This document shows, one piece after another, positions 9,725 to 20,731 of a stretch of DNA of 64,000 nt. Position 1 is the first letter of the stretch; every line of letters starts with the position of its first letter. Both the position numbers and the translations under genes were made by a program. Source of the stretch: Hydrangea macrophylla (Eukaryota > Streptophyta > Magnoliopsida > Cornales > Hydrangeaceae); NCBI GenBank assembly GCA_033977485.1, contig CM066984.1:27943501-28007500 (forward strand), read 5' to 3'. The notes beneath the pieces are model-generated. The model saw only the letters and a list, made by a program, of their open reading frames with translations. It was not told where the DNA came from and did no database searches.

Positions 9725-11666
9725 CCCCCTTGACTTCTCATTTTGGGGTGTCAAATGCAAGTTTAGAAAAAGTTTGGGAGAGAAAGTTGTAGAGATAAGG
9801 TTAGAATAGAGAGAAAAGAAGCTTCCTTCTTTGATTTTCAAAACAAAAGTGAGTTCTAAACTTTGTTTTTACTACATTACTCCTATTTACTTCAACATTC
9901 AATACACCCAACCACCATTTTAGTGAGCATTTAAGAGAGTGGAAGCTTCTTCCATGTCCAATGTCATTACATATGAGTCAAACACCAAACTACAAGTTCT
10001 ATACTTCATGAATATCATCTATTGATCATTATTTACTTGCTTGTTTATTCATTGTTTATCTCTTCTTACCTCATTTCTTTTTTATCTTTCTTTATTTACT
10101 TACTAGTTCATCATCATCTAGATGATGACATGAAGTTTGAGGTGAGTGAATCCTTATGGATAGTAGCTCTTGACCTCAAAAACATGTTTGATAGATGATG
10201 ATCATAACTTCAATACCTCCAAGGTATCCTTGAAGTTATGTTCAAAATAAAAATAAATCTCTCCAACAATCTTGGAGGCTCTTGATGATGAGTTTGATGT
10301 TGGTATTCCAAGAGGTTATAATCTCTATTTGATGTTTAAAATATGCTTTCAAAACCCCTATTTCAAAACCCCTCTCAATCCCTCTCATTTTGATTTCAAG
10401 AAAGAAAACTCTAGTTTTTCCCTAAATTTTCAAAACAGTGAGTCAAAGCAGTGAGTAATCTGAGTTCAAAGATTTTTCTAGAACTCAATACTCAACATAT
10501 GGATGCAAGTCCACTTGGAATGTCTTCCTAACTCATTGGAGAACACCCATGATTTTTGGTTTGACTTGGAAGTACTTGAAAATGGTCCATTTGGACCCAA
10601 ACATTCCTTCCAGACATTCTGCCTCTGCTGTCACAGCAGCTTAGCTAACTTCCAACTTCTTTTTCAGAAATCCTTTCCAAAAGAGGTGGTCCTTAATTAT
10701 TTTTCCATTAACCTTCAATGTCTTAGGGAACTTTCTGTATAAAATGGGCCTCTAAATCATTCTTTTTCATTTTCTAAGATTTTCTAACATTTCAGTCGAC
10801 AGTACGGACTCTGTTTTTGAGGGACCTCTGTTTTTTATATGATTTCTCTCAATCTGTGATAGTTATTAAAGATTGGCTTTTTGGGTAGTGTTCTAGACAC
10901 AATAAGGAAGATCTCCATAAAAAATCATGCACTGAAAACATTCCTAACCCCTCTTTTCAATTTTCAAAAGATCTAGTTACTGTTCTGTCCACTATTCACA
11001 GCAAGCACATCTTAACTTTCATTATTTGATTTGATGCCTACATGCACTCCAAATTAGCTCATGTCTTAGGAAGTAGTTCATACTACATTTGTACATATCC
11101 CATGTTGATTTCATTCATTCATCCATACACATTCTAGACTTCTAAGTCATTCTAGGAATCCATGAACACAAAGCACACTACAACCTTGGCACGTTTTAGA
11201 TATATACATTGCATCCATGCAAAGATTTGGGGCTTTTGTGACTCCTAATCTAAGAAGATTATAAGGAATGATCATGATCACACGTTCATGCTTCCCCCGA
11301 TCTAATCATCCTTTCTCGTCCATCCCGGGGATTGAGAGGTCTTCTTTTCTCAAAGAATAACATGCATCATACTAGCTTGCTAAGCATATTTTGATTTCTT
11401 TGATTATTTTGTTTCAAGAACAATTCATGTCCCCCTTTAGATTAGGAAAACTTAATTACTTGATACATGAGTAGACGATTTTTTCCTAGGTTTGTTTTGT
11501 GTGATCTTTCACTTTGAATTGTGTGATACTTGGCTTAGATCTTATGAATGATATCTTATCTTTTGATCTTCCAATTTCAAGTTTCTTATGTGATGTAATA
11601 TATTACCATAGTATTAATTGTCGAACCATACATAGTATAAGATGATTATTTGGATGCTAATTGAGG

Positions 11667-11682
11667 CCCGTCGAAAGACGGG
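11667..11682 (+). other. stem-loop in the conserved 3' segment of LTR B
   Basis: CCCGTC-GAAA-GACGGG has a perfect 6-bp stem with a GNRA-type loop. It is the structural counterpart of 5782-5797, with five of six pairs or their orientation changed. Confidence 0.65.
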
Positions 11683-11920
11683 GCGAGTTGAGGGTGTTTT
11701 AGTCGTGACAAAGGTTCCTTCCTCTCTCGTACCAAAACCCCGAACCAAGTTCTTTGGTTATGAAGGGCCGGTGCCCTTTATCCATTTGGGTGAGTCAAAT
11801 TAGGTTTCTTGGTTCCTTAAAGACCAAGTGGCGACTTTGTATCTGTTTTCAACAGACCTTTTCTTTTCCTTTTCAAAACAATCTCAAACAAGAGAAGTGG
11901 TTTACTTCCGCGTGTCCACA

Positions 11921-13400
11921 GTTTCCAATGCATTTCTGCTTAATGCTCCTCCAATTAACAACACCACCTCCCAAGGTAAAGAGATGTCTGAATGTCGACT
12001 TCCTCGAATCTTTTTCTGACATAAAGTCCGAGTCAGTATATCCTACTGGAATTAACTCACTACCACTGTACATAAGCATGTAATCTTTAGTCCTTCTCAA
12101 GTACTTAAGAATGTGCTTAACGGCTGTCTAGTGCTCTAGACCTGGATTCGACTGATATCTGCTAACCATGCCAACGGCAAAGCAGATATCTGGTCTAGTG
12201 CATAACATTGCATACATAAGACTTCCCACTGTCGAAGCATAAGGAATTCCTGCCATGCAATTCCTCTCCTCCTGTCTCTTTGGACACTTGTCCTTGGAGA
12301 ACGCTAAACCATGCCTGAAAGGTAACAAACCTTTCTTCGAATTGTCCATAGAAAACCTAGTTAGCACTTTCTCGATATAACCAGCTTGAGAGAATCCCAT
12401 TATCTTTCGCTTGCCATCCCGAAAGAGCTTTATCCCAAGTATATAGCTCGCCTCTCCTAGATCGTTCATATCGAATGTACTAGCTAGCCAAACCTTGACT
12501 GTTGACAATGTCGCTACATCATTTCCAATGAGTAGTATGTCGTCAACGCAAAGCACAAGAAAAGCCACTACTTTCCCTTCACACTTTTTGTATACACAAG
12601 GTTCATCCAGATTCTGTATGAAACCAAACGACTTGACCGCTTGGTCAAACAAATGTTCCAACTCCTGGATGCCTGCTTAAGTCCATAAATGGACTTCTGC
12701 AACTTGCATATCAAGTTACCTTTCCGACCAGCTATGAACTCTTCTGGTTGCTGCATATAGATGTCCTCCTCAAGATTTCCATTCAAGAATACAGTCTTGA
12801 CGTCCATCTGCCAAATCTCATAATCTAGGTATGCCGCAATGGATAAGAGTATTCTGATGGACTGAGCATAGCTACCCACGAGAAGGTTTCCTCATAGTCA
12901 ATGCCCTCCTTCTGAGTATAACCTTTCGCTATAAGCCTAGCCTTAAAGGTCTCAACCTTTCCATCAGATCCTCTTTTCCTCTTGTAGACCCACTTACAAC
13001 CAATGGGTTTAATATTGGCTGGAAGTTCTACAAGATTCCAGACTTAATTGGAATCCATAGATTCCAATTCAGCCTTCATAGCTTTAACCCAATGAACTGA
13101 ATCAACATCAGCCATTGCCTCTTCGTATGTGGCAGGATTAGATTCAGATTCTATGAAGACAGCTTCAAAAACTTCTCCTAAGAACATGTATCTATCAGGC
13201 TGGCTGATAATCCTCCCATTACGATGACCTACTAGTATGGAAATGGGTGAAGAAGTGGTGTTTTCTTGATTTACATCGTTATTAACTGCGGGTTGGACTG
13301 AGGGCTCTCCTTCTATCTCTCTAAGATCTATCATTCCCTTAGGTTTATGGTTCATGATATAATCATTTTCCAAGAAAATAGCATTTGTACTAACAAACAC
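11921..13400 (-). pseudogene. Copia-1 reverse transcriptase and RNase H (broken)
   Basis: The N-terminal part (13400-13044) includes EAMADVDSVHWVKAMKAELE, typical of the copia RT entry. The middle has YEIWQMDVKTVFLNGNLEED and the catalytic box LCVDDILLIGND (near 12545). RNase H begins with YTDSDF and ends abruptly at WRSIKQKC, where the next residues of other copies (ADST) are replaced by LTR B. Frame changes occur near 13040, 12880 and 12600, and there is a stop near 12130. The last copia codons sit at 11921-11935. Confidence 0.85.
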
Positions 13401-13403
13401 TTT

Positions 13404-14700
13404 CTATTCTCTTGGATCATAAAAATACCCTCCATAAGTACCCTTTGGATACCCTGCGAAGTAACATACTTCCGATCTAGAATCCAACTTGCTCATCTCT
13501 TCTTTCAGCACATGTGCCAGACACCCCCATATCCGGAGATGTTGCAAAGAAGGCTTGCGCCCAATCCACATCTCCCGTGGTGTCCTGGGAACAGATTTGC
13601 TTGGTACTAGATTTAGTATGTATGCAGCGGTTTCCAAAGCATAACCCCAAAGGAATAAAGGCAACTCCGAATAACTCATCATCGACCTAGTCGTATCTAA
13701 AAAGAGTCTGGTTCCTTCTCTCTGCTACACCATTCTGCTGAGGCATACCAGGTGCAGTCAATTGTGACAGAATCCCATTCTATACAAGGTGATCAATAAA
13801 CTCATTAGAGAGATACTCGCCACCTCGATCAGATCGAATGGCCTTGATATGTGTTCCTAATTGCTTCTCCACTTCAGCCCTAAACTCTTTGAACTTTTCA
13901 AAACTTTAGACTTGTACTGCATTAGGTACACATATCCATACTTAGAGTGGTCATCAGTAAATGTAATGAAATACTCATAACCACCCCTTGCTCTAATATT
14001 TATTGGTCCACATACATCAGTATGAACTAATTCCAACAATGCATTGGTTCTATTGCCCTTTACAAGAAAGGGCCTTTTTGGTCATCTTACCCTCTAAACA
14101 AGACTCGCAGACTTCCATTGGTTTGAGAACCAAATCACCTAAGACCCCTTCTTTGACTAGTCTGCCAATCCTATTTAGATTGATACGGCCAAGCCTTATA
14201 TGCCAAAGCCTTGTTGGATTAGTGGAAGGTCCCTTTCTTTTAGATGGTACAGTTACCACTGAGTTATTAAGTTCCATGCAAGTGTCTTTAGAAATATTGG
14301 GAGTAATCACATACAAACCATTTGATTTAACACCAGAACATATAAAAGAACTATTTCTTTTAATCACAACTTCGGTTCCAAAATGAAAGGAATAACCATT
14401 ATTCGATAAATTAGAAACTAAAATTAAATTACGTCTCATTGAAGGGACGTAAAGTACATCTGATAAAATCAAAACTTTATTGTCTAGAAATTCTAAAGCT
14501 ACGACTCCTATAGCAACCACAGAAACAGTTGCACTAGAACCTAGAATAAGTACGATTTCCCCATCACTGCACCTCTTGGTTGATCTGAACCCCTGCAATG
14601 AATTACAAATATGGTTAGTCACACCAGAATCAATGCACCAAGTGTTTGAAGTATCTGTTGTAAAACTTACTTCAATCACATGTAATTCAATCATACCTTG
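13404..14700 (-). pseudogene. Copia-1 protease and integrase (broken)
   Basis: The protease motif is CIDSGVTNH near 14630. The GAG-pre-integrase zinc region reads LWHIRLGRINLN ... CESCLEGKMTK; the first histidine context is LGRIN where other copies have LGHIN, so the HHCC site is damaged. The integrase core shows HTDVCGPIN, TDDHSKYGYVY and SDRGGEYLSNEF, so the acidic triad is visible. Frameshifts fall near 14060, 13890 and 13690. The C-terminal part ends [20 protein letters not shown] and [16 protein letters not shown]. Confidence 0.85.
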
Positions 14701-14711
14701 AACTCTTGTAG

Positions 14712-15539
14712 CTAAGAATTCTGGACAGTTCCTCTTCCAGTGGCCCTTCTTACCGCATTGGAAACACTTTCCTTTGCCTGGCCACCCACCTTCCCTTTTC
14801 CCTTAGATTTTGCAATCTTAGGGACCGGTCCAACACTTGAACCACTAGTGCCAGCCTTCTTCTTCCCTTTCTTTCCTTTCGGCATAGATCGGGAAGAAGA
14901 AGTGCTTTTCTCAACGTTCAGAATGTTGACCCCAGGTTTGATCACCCCTTCCGCTTCCAGTAAAGAACTCATTAATTCGCTCATTGAGAAATCCATTTTA
15001 TTCATATTATAGTTTAGTTTAAATTGAGTGGATGACGGTGACAGCATGTTGAGGATCATATCAACTTGGGTCTGTGCATCGATGTTGGCACCTAGGGTCT
15101 CCAGTTCATTCAAATAACCAATCATTTTTAAAATATGTTCTTTGATTGGAGTCCCTTCCGACATCTTAGCACTCATTATCTTCTGCATAGCTACCTATCT
15201 AGCAGGCCTGCCATGCTCCCCAAACATGTTCTTTAGGGATTCGATAATGTCACTGGCAGACTTGTTCGACTGGATTTGGTGTTGCAACGCACCAGCCATT
15301 GAGGCCAGAATGTAGCAACGAACCATTCCATTCGACTTCTTCCATTTATCGAACTCGCGTCTGGCAGTTGCCGAAGCATTTGCCGTGGGTTCTTCAGGGC
15401 ATGGGGTGGTGAGGACACATATGTGATCCTCCGTAGTTAATACGATGTCAAGGTTACGTTTCCATTCAGTGTAGTTGTTTCCAGTTAACTTGTTTTGAGT
15501 GAGTATGGTGGCAAGTGGACTAAATTTAGATCCAGACAT
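14712..15539 (-). pseudogene. Copia-1 gag (broken)
   Basis: It starts MSGSKFSPLATILTQNKLTG and continues NNYTEWKRNLDIVL, a typical copia gag N terminus. A stop replaces Gln after GEHGRPAR (near 15192); other copies read RPARQVAMQ. The second part is rich in Lys/Gly before a zinc knuckle (CFQC-GHWKR-C) that is put out of frame by one missing base near 14785. The start is chosen because three other copies in the window share it. Confidence 0.85.
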
Positions 15540-16483
15540 TATGATTTACTGTAAAAATCAAAAGACAAAATAAATATGAATATCAGATTTTGACAGTTTG
15601 AAATAAAAGAATCCTTAGAAACTCTTATTTTAAAACAAAGTCACCGGAATATCGAAACAAAAGAATAAAGCGTCCATGTGGTGGTCAATGTTCGATTTTT
15701 TGATTAATCATGACTTGTCCGCTATGCAACTCTTGCAAAACAAGTTATGACTCCCGAACCTTTTAGATCTCTAAGTTTCTGAATAATGCCCCGTGTGGGA
15801 TTCCTTATCCATAGTTTAGCTAGTGTGTACCATTAACTAGGATCCAATCACAACCGTCTCAAGTAGTGCCTCTGTGTGGTGGTCACCCTCTAACACGTCT
15901 GATTGATCCTATCCTTAGGAAGTTCACATCTAGTAACCAATGAGTAATGCACCCTCCGTATGGAATGATCACCCCTGGCGAGGTGACATAGAATGCACTA
16001 CTCATCTTACAATGAACCGTTAATGGAAGATTGTGGGTGTTCATTAATAAGACCCTCTCCCACTAGATTTAATAAATTAAGGATTTTGCTTTTAAATTGT
16101 TTCTACACATTACCCATAAACATCCAATGTTTACTAATGCGTTGAAACGGTTTTTGAATTTTATTTTAGAAAACTTGTTTTACGTACATGCAAGTAGTAA
16201 CAATATATTTAAATGCCAATCACAAACCAAGCACATAAAACAAAAAACTAAAATGGAAAATAAAGACATCCATACGATGCCTCTATCTCCCATGGCTCTA
16301 TCTCCATAGAACCTCCTTCTTGGTTTGATCGCCTCTAGATCCATCTTTATGGACAACGGCTTGCTCTTCCATCTTCATGTATATTCTAATTCTATTAAAT
16401 TGGTCCTATGCTTCTTTCGAAGCTTACAATTCATCTAGAAATAAAATCAACAACAAGAAAATAAAGAAGGCTAGGGAAACCGG

Positions 16484-16516
16484 TGCGACTTTCCTTTTCG
16501 TAGGATTGAAGTCGCA
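16484..16516 (-). other. conserved leader stem-loop of Copia-1
   Basis: Arms tgcgactt (16484-16491) and aagtcgca (16509-16516) pair perfectly over 8 bp with a 17-nt loop. Copia-4 has the same at 43596-43628; Copia-3 has a decayed version at 33158-33190. Confidence 0.6.
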
Positions 16517-16782
16517 ACGCCCTTTACATATGCCTTAAACCAAACCAAAAATAAAATATAATATACACCAATCTCAAACATTAAATACAAAAATTAAAAG
16601 TCTTGGTGCCATGGGAGATAGTGACTTAGTGTGCTGCAAAAAGATCAGTCGTACGAACATCCACGCATATATAACAAATATATGCAGCTATCGAAACCCT
16701 TAATTGACTCACACAGTATATAAACTCTTTACACACTGAATTAGAACTTAAAATAGCATCTTTTCTTCTCTATCACAGTTCG

Positions 16783-17075
16783 ATCGATCGAAGACCGTTC
16801 GATCGCTCGAACCTTGATCGATTGAACACTGTTCAATCGCTTGAACATTCTGAATGATTTGAAAAATTTGCAGAATATTTTAAAATTAAAGTTTTTAATT
16901 TCAAAATTCTTTAAAACTGTGAAATAGAGAACCTGACAAAGAATCTGTCTCGATCGATCTAACTACATTCGATCGATCAAACATCTGAAACATTCGATCG
17001 ATCGAAACATGTTCGATCGCTTGAGTACAGAGGATGTTCGATCGATCGAAACATGTTCGACCAATCGAACCCGCC
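16783..17075. repeat. TCGATCGA palindrome cluster in the Copia-1 leader
   Basis: Repeated, slightly variable copies of ttcgatcgatcgaac and its one-base variants (caatcg, gatcgct). The same motif is clustered in the LTR at 17630-17745. Confidence 0.8.
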
Positions 17076-17225
17076 TTGCATCCTATACAATCATAGATTT
17101 GTATCATGTTGCGATAACACTGCAGAAATAGATCTGCGACAATGCTGTTTTGAAAATAATTCTAAAATCAACATGCAAATCAAAACTAGTGTTCCAAAAC
17201 GCATCTATAGATCCAAACAAGCATG

Positions 17226-17237
17226 GCTCTGATACCA
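17226..17237 (-). other. Copia-1 primer-binding site (initiator tRNA-Met)
   Basis: The minus strand reads TGGTATCAGAGC, the standard complement to the 3' end of plant initiator tRNA-Met, two bases after the LTR end CCATCA. Confidence 0.9.
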
Positions 17238-17239
17238 AT

Positions 17240-18750
17240 TGATGGAAAAACCGGTTTAAATTAAAAGTTTAAACGCGCAGCGGAAAAGTCAAGTTATAAA
17301 AACTTATTGGTAGCCCAGGATCTACTACCCGTCAATTCCATAGATGCATACTAACAAGAGGGAGAAGAAATATACCTCAGGTCTTGAACCCAATTCTGAA
17401 AACTTCTTTCTCCTTGATGGTGCAGCAACCTCCACTAGGTTGTCTTAACCCTTATGTCTCATGCGGATGCCTGCCGGAAAGACCAGAGATGGTGGGATCT
17501 CTAATATAGAGGATAGGAAGGTTTAGGAAGACTAAAACAGTTTCTACAGTGTCTGGTTAATAAAAATGATGAACTCAAACTCCAGAATGCAGCTGCCCTA
17601 TTTATAGATTTCAAGAACCGACCTAGACTTCGAGCGATCGAAGATCTTCAATTGATCAAACCTTCGATCGATCGAACCATTCTCGATCGATCGAAACTTC
17701 CAAGACTTCAATCGATCGAACATACTTTGATCGATCGAACCTGTCTTGACAGCTTCCTCAAGTGTCTTTCCAAGTATCCTAGCGGAGCTAAGAGTGGGAC
17801 ATCCTAGGCTCTTTATTGTTGGCTCAGACCAGTTTGTTAATTACCATGACCATACTCTTTGATCAGCAAACTAACCAACTATTCAGTTAACGTTTACTCC
17901 ACTATAAAACGATAACTGAACTCCAACGCAAAAGAATATATCCGAAGCGATAACTAGACTTGTATGGTGTACTAATGTCCCTCTACCGTCAGCATTCGTA
18001 ATTATATTTAGGTAGTCGGATAACTATTACTATCAACCTGAATCATGATTACTTCTTTTATTCCTTGAGTCCCATTCACCTTTCATGATTACCAAACATG
18101 TTGATAACTCTTATCAACAAGACTGCAGTACTCAGTAATCGACTTGGTGACATTCTCAAGGGAATGCTTACTCTAAAACAGAGGGTAGATTCTGTCTTGA
18201 CAATATATGTTCACAACCTTATGAACATGACATACCCAAGATACCCAGGTGTTGACCTTCTATAGACCTCACTGATTGGTAAGTCAAAGCAGCCATATCC
18301 ATAGTCTGTGTTCATAATCGTCTCAAGATTGAGAACACGTACCTTATACAAGTTATGAGTTCCTATCGACTGATTGACAGTCTTCAGCGTCAATAGGAAA
18401 TCTCAGGTCCATCAATGCACTATAAGCACTAGTATATTAACCAAGAGTCAAACTCTAGTGACAGAGATTCATCACTCCATCCAATGGTAGTCAATAATGC
18501 TACAGTGTATACCTGATGAGATATCCAGTCTCATCATGCACTGTGACAAGTTCTAAGTAACAAAGAATAGTAATTTGCATCTCACTTGTATGTATCTCAT
18601 ACACACACGAATTACTTACTATGATACTTAAGGATTAACAATCATCTCATGAAAAAAAAATATGCATAATGAAATGTAAAGCTGATATCCATTTATTAAA
18701 ATGTCAATGTCTCATACACAAAGTAATGTTTTGAGGGCACAAACCCAACA
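17240..18750 (-). mobile_element. Copia-1 5' LTR, 1511 bp
   Basis: On the minus strand it starts TGTTGGGTTTGTGCCCTC at 18750 and ends TTCCATCA at 17240, next to the primer site. A TATA box (ctataaatag, 17608-17597) is preceded by TCGATCGA palindromes (17745-17630). Copia-3 and Copia-4 LTRs have essentially the same length (1511 and 1510 bp). Confidence 0.85.
17597..17745 (-). promoter_or_regulatory. Copia-1 LTR promoter: palindrome cluster plus TATA box
   Basis: Palindromes of the type TTCGATCGATCGAA occupy 17630-17745. On the minus strand they end about 20 bp before ctataaatagggc (17608-17597). Equivalent modules are at 28146-28288, 31898-32040 and 44677-44823. Confidence 0.6.
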
Positions 18751-19448
18751 CTCACCACCCCATTCCCCAAAGAACCCATTGCAAATGCTTTAGCTACTGT
18801 TAGATGCGAGTTCGACAAGTGAAAGAAATTGAATGGGATGGCTTTTGTTACATACTGGCCTCTCTGGCTAATGTGTTGCAACACCAATACCAGTCGAATG
18901 ATTCTGCCTGTGCCATTATCAAATCCCTAAAAGAGATGTTTGGGGATCATGGTAGACCTGCTAGACAGGTTACCATGTAAAAGATGTCGAAAGGGACTCC
19001 AATCAAAGAACATATTTTAAAAATGATTGGTTATTTAAACGAACTAGAGACCTTGGGAGCCAACATCGATGTAGAGACCCAAGTTGATATGATCCTCAAT
19101 TCGTTGTCGTCGTCATTCACTTAATTTAAACTTAACTATAATATGAATCAAATGAATTTTTCAATGAGTGAATTAATGAGTTCTTTACTGGCAGCGGAAG
19201 GGGTGATCATTCGTAGGGGCACCGTTTTGAACGTTGAGAAAAGCTCTTCCTCTTCCCGATCTATGCCAAATGAAAAGAAAGGGAAAAAGAGGGCTAGCAC
19301 TGGTGGTCCAAGTGTTTGACCGGTCCCTAAGATTGCAAAATCTAAAGAAAAAGGTAAGAGCAAAGGGAAGTTAGGTGGCCAAGGCAAAGGAAAGTGTTTC
19401 CAATGCAGTGAGAAGGGCTACTGGAAGAGGAACTGTCCAGAATTCTTA
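18751..19448 (+). pseudogene. Copia-2 gag, 5' part missing
   Basis: It begins mid-gag (ctcaccaccccattccccaa aligns with the region about 60 codons into the intact gag of the other copies). Stops occur at several places, for example the stop in place of Gln after QVTM and one after SSSFT. A zinc knuckle reads CFQCSEKGYWKRNC, with the usual His changed to Tyr. Confidence 0.8.
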
Positions 19449-20731
19449 GCTATAAGAGTTCAAGTTATGATTGAATTACATGTGATTGAAGTAAGTTTTA
19501 TTACGGATACTTCAAACACTTGGTGCATTAATTCTAGTGCGACTAACCATATCTATAATTCATTACAGGGGTTCAGATCAACCAGGAGGTACAGTGATGG
19601 AGAGATCATACTTACTCTAGGTTCTAGTGTAACCGTATCTACGGTTGCTATAGGAGTAGTAGCTTTAGAATTTTTAGACAATAAAGTTTTGATTTTATCA
19701 TATGTACTTTACGTCCCTTAAATTAGACGTAATTTAATCTCAGTTTCAATTTATCAAATATTGGTTATTCTTTTCATTTCAGAACTGAAGTTGTGATCAA
19801 AAGAAATGGTTCTTTTGTGTGTTCTGCTATTAAATCAAATGTTTTGTATATGAGTACTCCTAATATTTCTAAAGACTCTTGCATGGAACTTAATAACTCA
19901 GTGGTAACTGTGTCATCTAAAAGAAAGGAACCTTCCACTAATCCAACAAAGCTTTGGCATATGAGGCTTGGCCATATCAATCTAATAGGATTGGTAGACT
20001 AGTCAAATAAGGGATCTTAGGCAATTTGGTTCTCCAAACCAATGGAAGTCTGCGAGTCGTGTTTAGAGGGTAAGATGACCAAAAGGCCCTTTCCCACAAA
20101 GGGCAATAGGACCAATGCATTGTTGGAATTAGTTCATACTGATGTGTGTGGACCAATAAATATTAGAGCAAGGGGTGGTTATGAGTATTTCATAACATTT
20201 TCTGATGACCACTTAAGGTATGGATATGTGTACCTAATACAGCACAAGTCTGAAGCCTTTGAAAAGTTCAAAGAGTTTAGGACTGGAGTGAAACAGCAAT
20301 TGGGCACACATATCAAGGCCATTCGATCTAATCGAGGTGGCGAGTACCTCTCTAAGGAGTTTATTGATCACCTCGTACAGAATGCGATTCTGTCACAGTT
20401 GACTGTACATGGTATGCCTCAGCGAAATGGTGTAGCAGGGAGAAGGAACCGGACTCTTTTAGACATAACTAGGTCTATGATGAGTTATTCAGAGTTGCCT
20501 TTATTCCTTTAGGGTTATGCCTTGGAAACCACTACGTACATACTAAATCTAGTACCAACCAAATCTGTTCCTAGGACACCATGAGAGATGTGGATTGGGC
20601 ACAAGCCTTCTTTGCAACATCTCCAGATATGGGGGTGTCCAGCACATGTGCTGAAAGGAAAGATGAGCAAATTGGATACTAGATCGGAAGTATGTTATTT
20701 TGTAGGGTATCCAAAGGTTACTTATGGATGG
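19449..20731 (+). pseudogene. Copia-2 protease and integrase (broken)
   Basis: The protease has CINSSATNH where family members have CIDSGATNH: the catalytic Asp and the following Gly are both lost. The GAG-pre-integrase region is near normal (LWHMRLGHINL). The integrase core has HTDVCGPIN but THIKAIRSNRGGEYLSKEF, with the second catalytic Asp changed to Asn. After 20512 stops appear (FL-stop-GYALE). The frame is cut at 20731 by a solo LTR and resumes at 22112. Confidence 0.85.

Larger units (their letters stand above)
6078..11920 (+). mobile_element. Tat-2: Tat/Ogre-like element, 3' part with antisense gene
   Basis: Contents in order: antisense plant-mobile-domain gene (6078-6770), unassigned spacer, 150-bp and 47-bp tandem repeats (7310-7975), conserved box (8452), polypurine tract (8652-8665), LTR B (8666-11920). 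Its left part is cut by Tat-1. Its right end falls exactly where the RNase H homology of Copia-1 stops, so it is inserted in Copia-1 with a predicted 5-bp duplication gtttc (11921-11925). No reverse transcriptase or integrase is visible in this portion; whether the missing left part had them cannot be seen. Confidence 0.6.
8666..11920 (+). mobile_element. LTR B (3' LTR of Tat-2), about 3.3 kb
   Basis: It begins TGTAGATTCC after the polypurine tract and ends GTCCACA at 11920, where copia RNase H sequence begins at once. Inside are two copies of the word caacggtatatc (9239 and 9402), two 17-bp palindromes (9532-9570), a TATA box (9715-9724), long non-coding sequence (9850-11640) without open frames, and the conserved 3' segment (11640-11835) with a stem-loop. 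A diverged copy of its first 200 bp is found at 56618. Confidence 0.65.
15540..17225 (-). other. Copia-1 leader (5' UTR), non-coding
   Basis: About 1.7 kb between the primer site and gag, alignable to the leaders of Copia-3 and Copia-4 but without an open frame. It contains a conserved stem-loop (16484-16516), blocks such as ccgtgtgggattccttatcc (15790), and a cluster of TTCGATCGATCGAA-like palindromes (16783-17075). Confidence 0.75.
11921..18750 (-). mobile_element. Copia-1: Ty1/copia element, 5' LTR to RNase H
   Basis: Read on the minus strand: 5' LTR (18750-17240), tRNA-Met primer site (17237-17226), leader (to 15540), gag, protease, integrase, reverse transcriptase and part of RNase H, ending at 11921 where Tat-2 was inserted. 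The domain order is that of copia elements. Right flank 18751 is the middle of the gag of Copia-2, so Copia-1 jumped into Copia-2; the duplication would be ctcac (18751-18755). Stops and frameshifts make it inactive. Lineage within copia is not assigned. Confidence 0.85.

Noticed and set aside
2587..11920. LTR A and LTR B as the two LTRs of one element
   Set aside because: Their start regions and middles are too different for twin LTRs, LTR A has its own polypurine tract upstream, and no primer site follows LTR A. Nested insertion explains the joints better, although a very old single element cannot be fully excluded.
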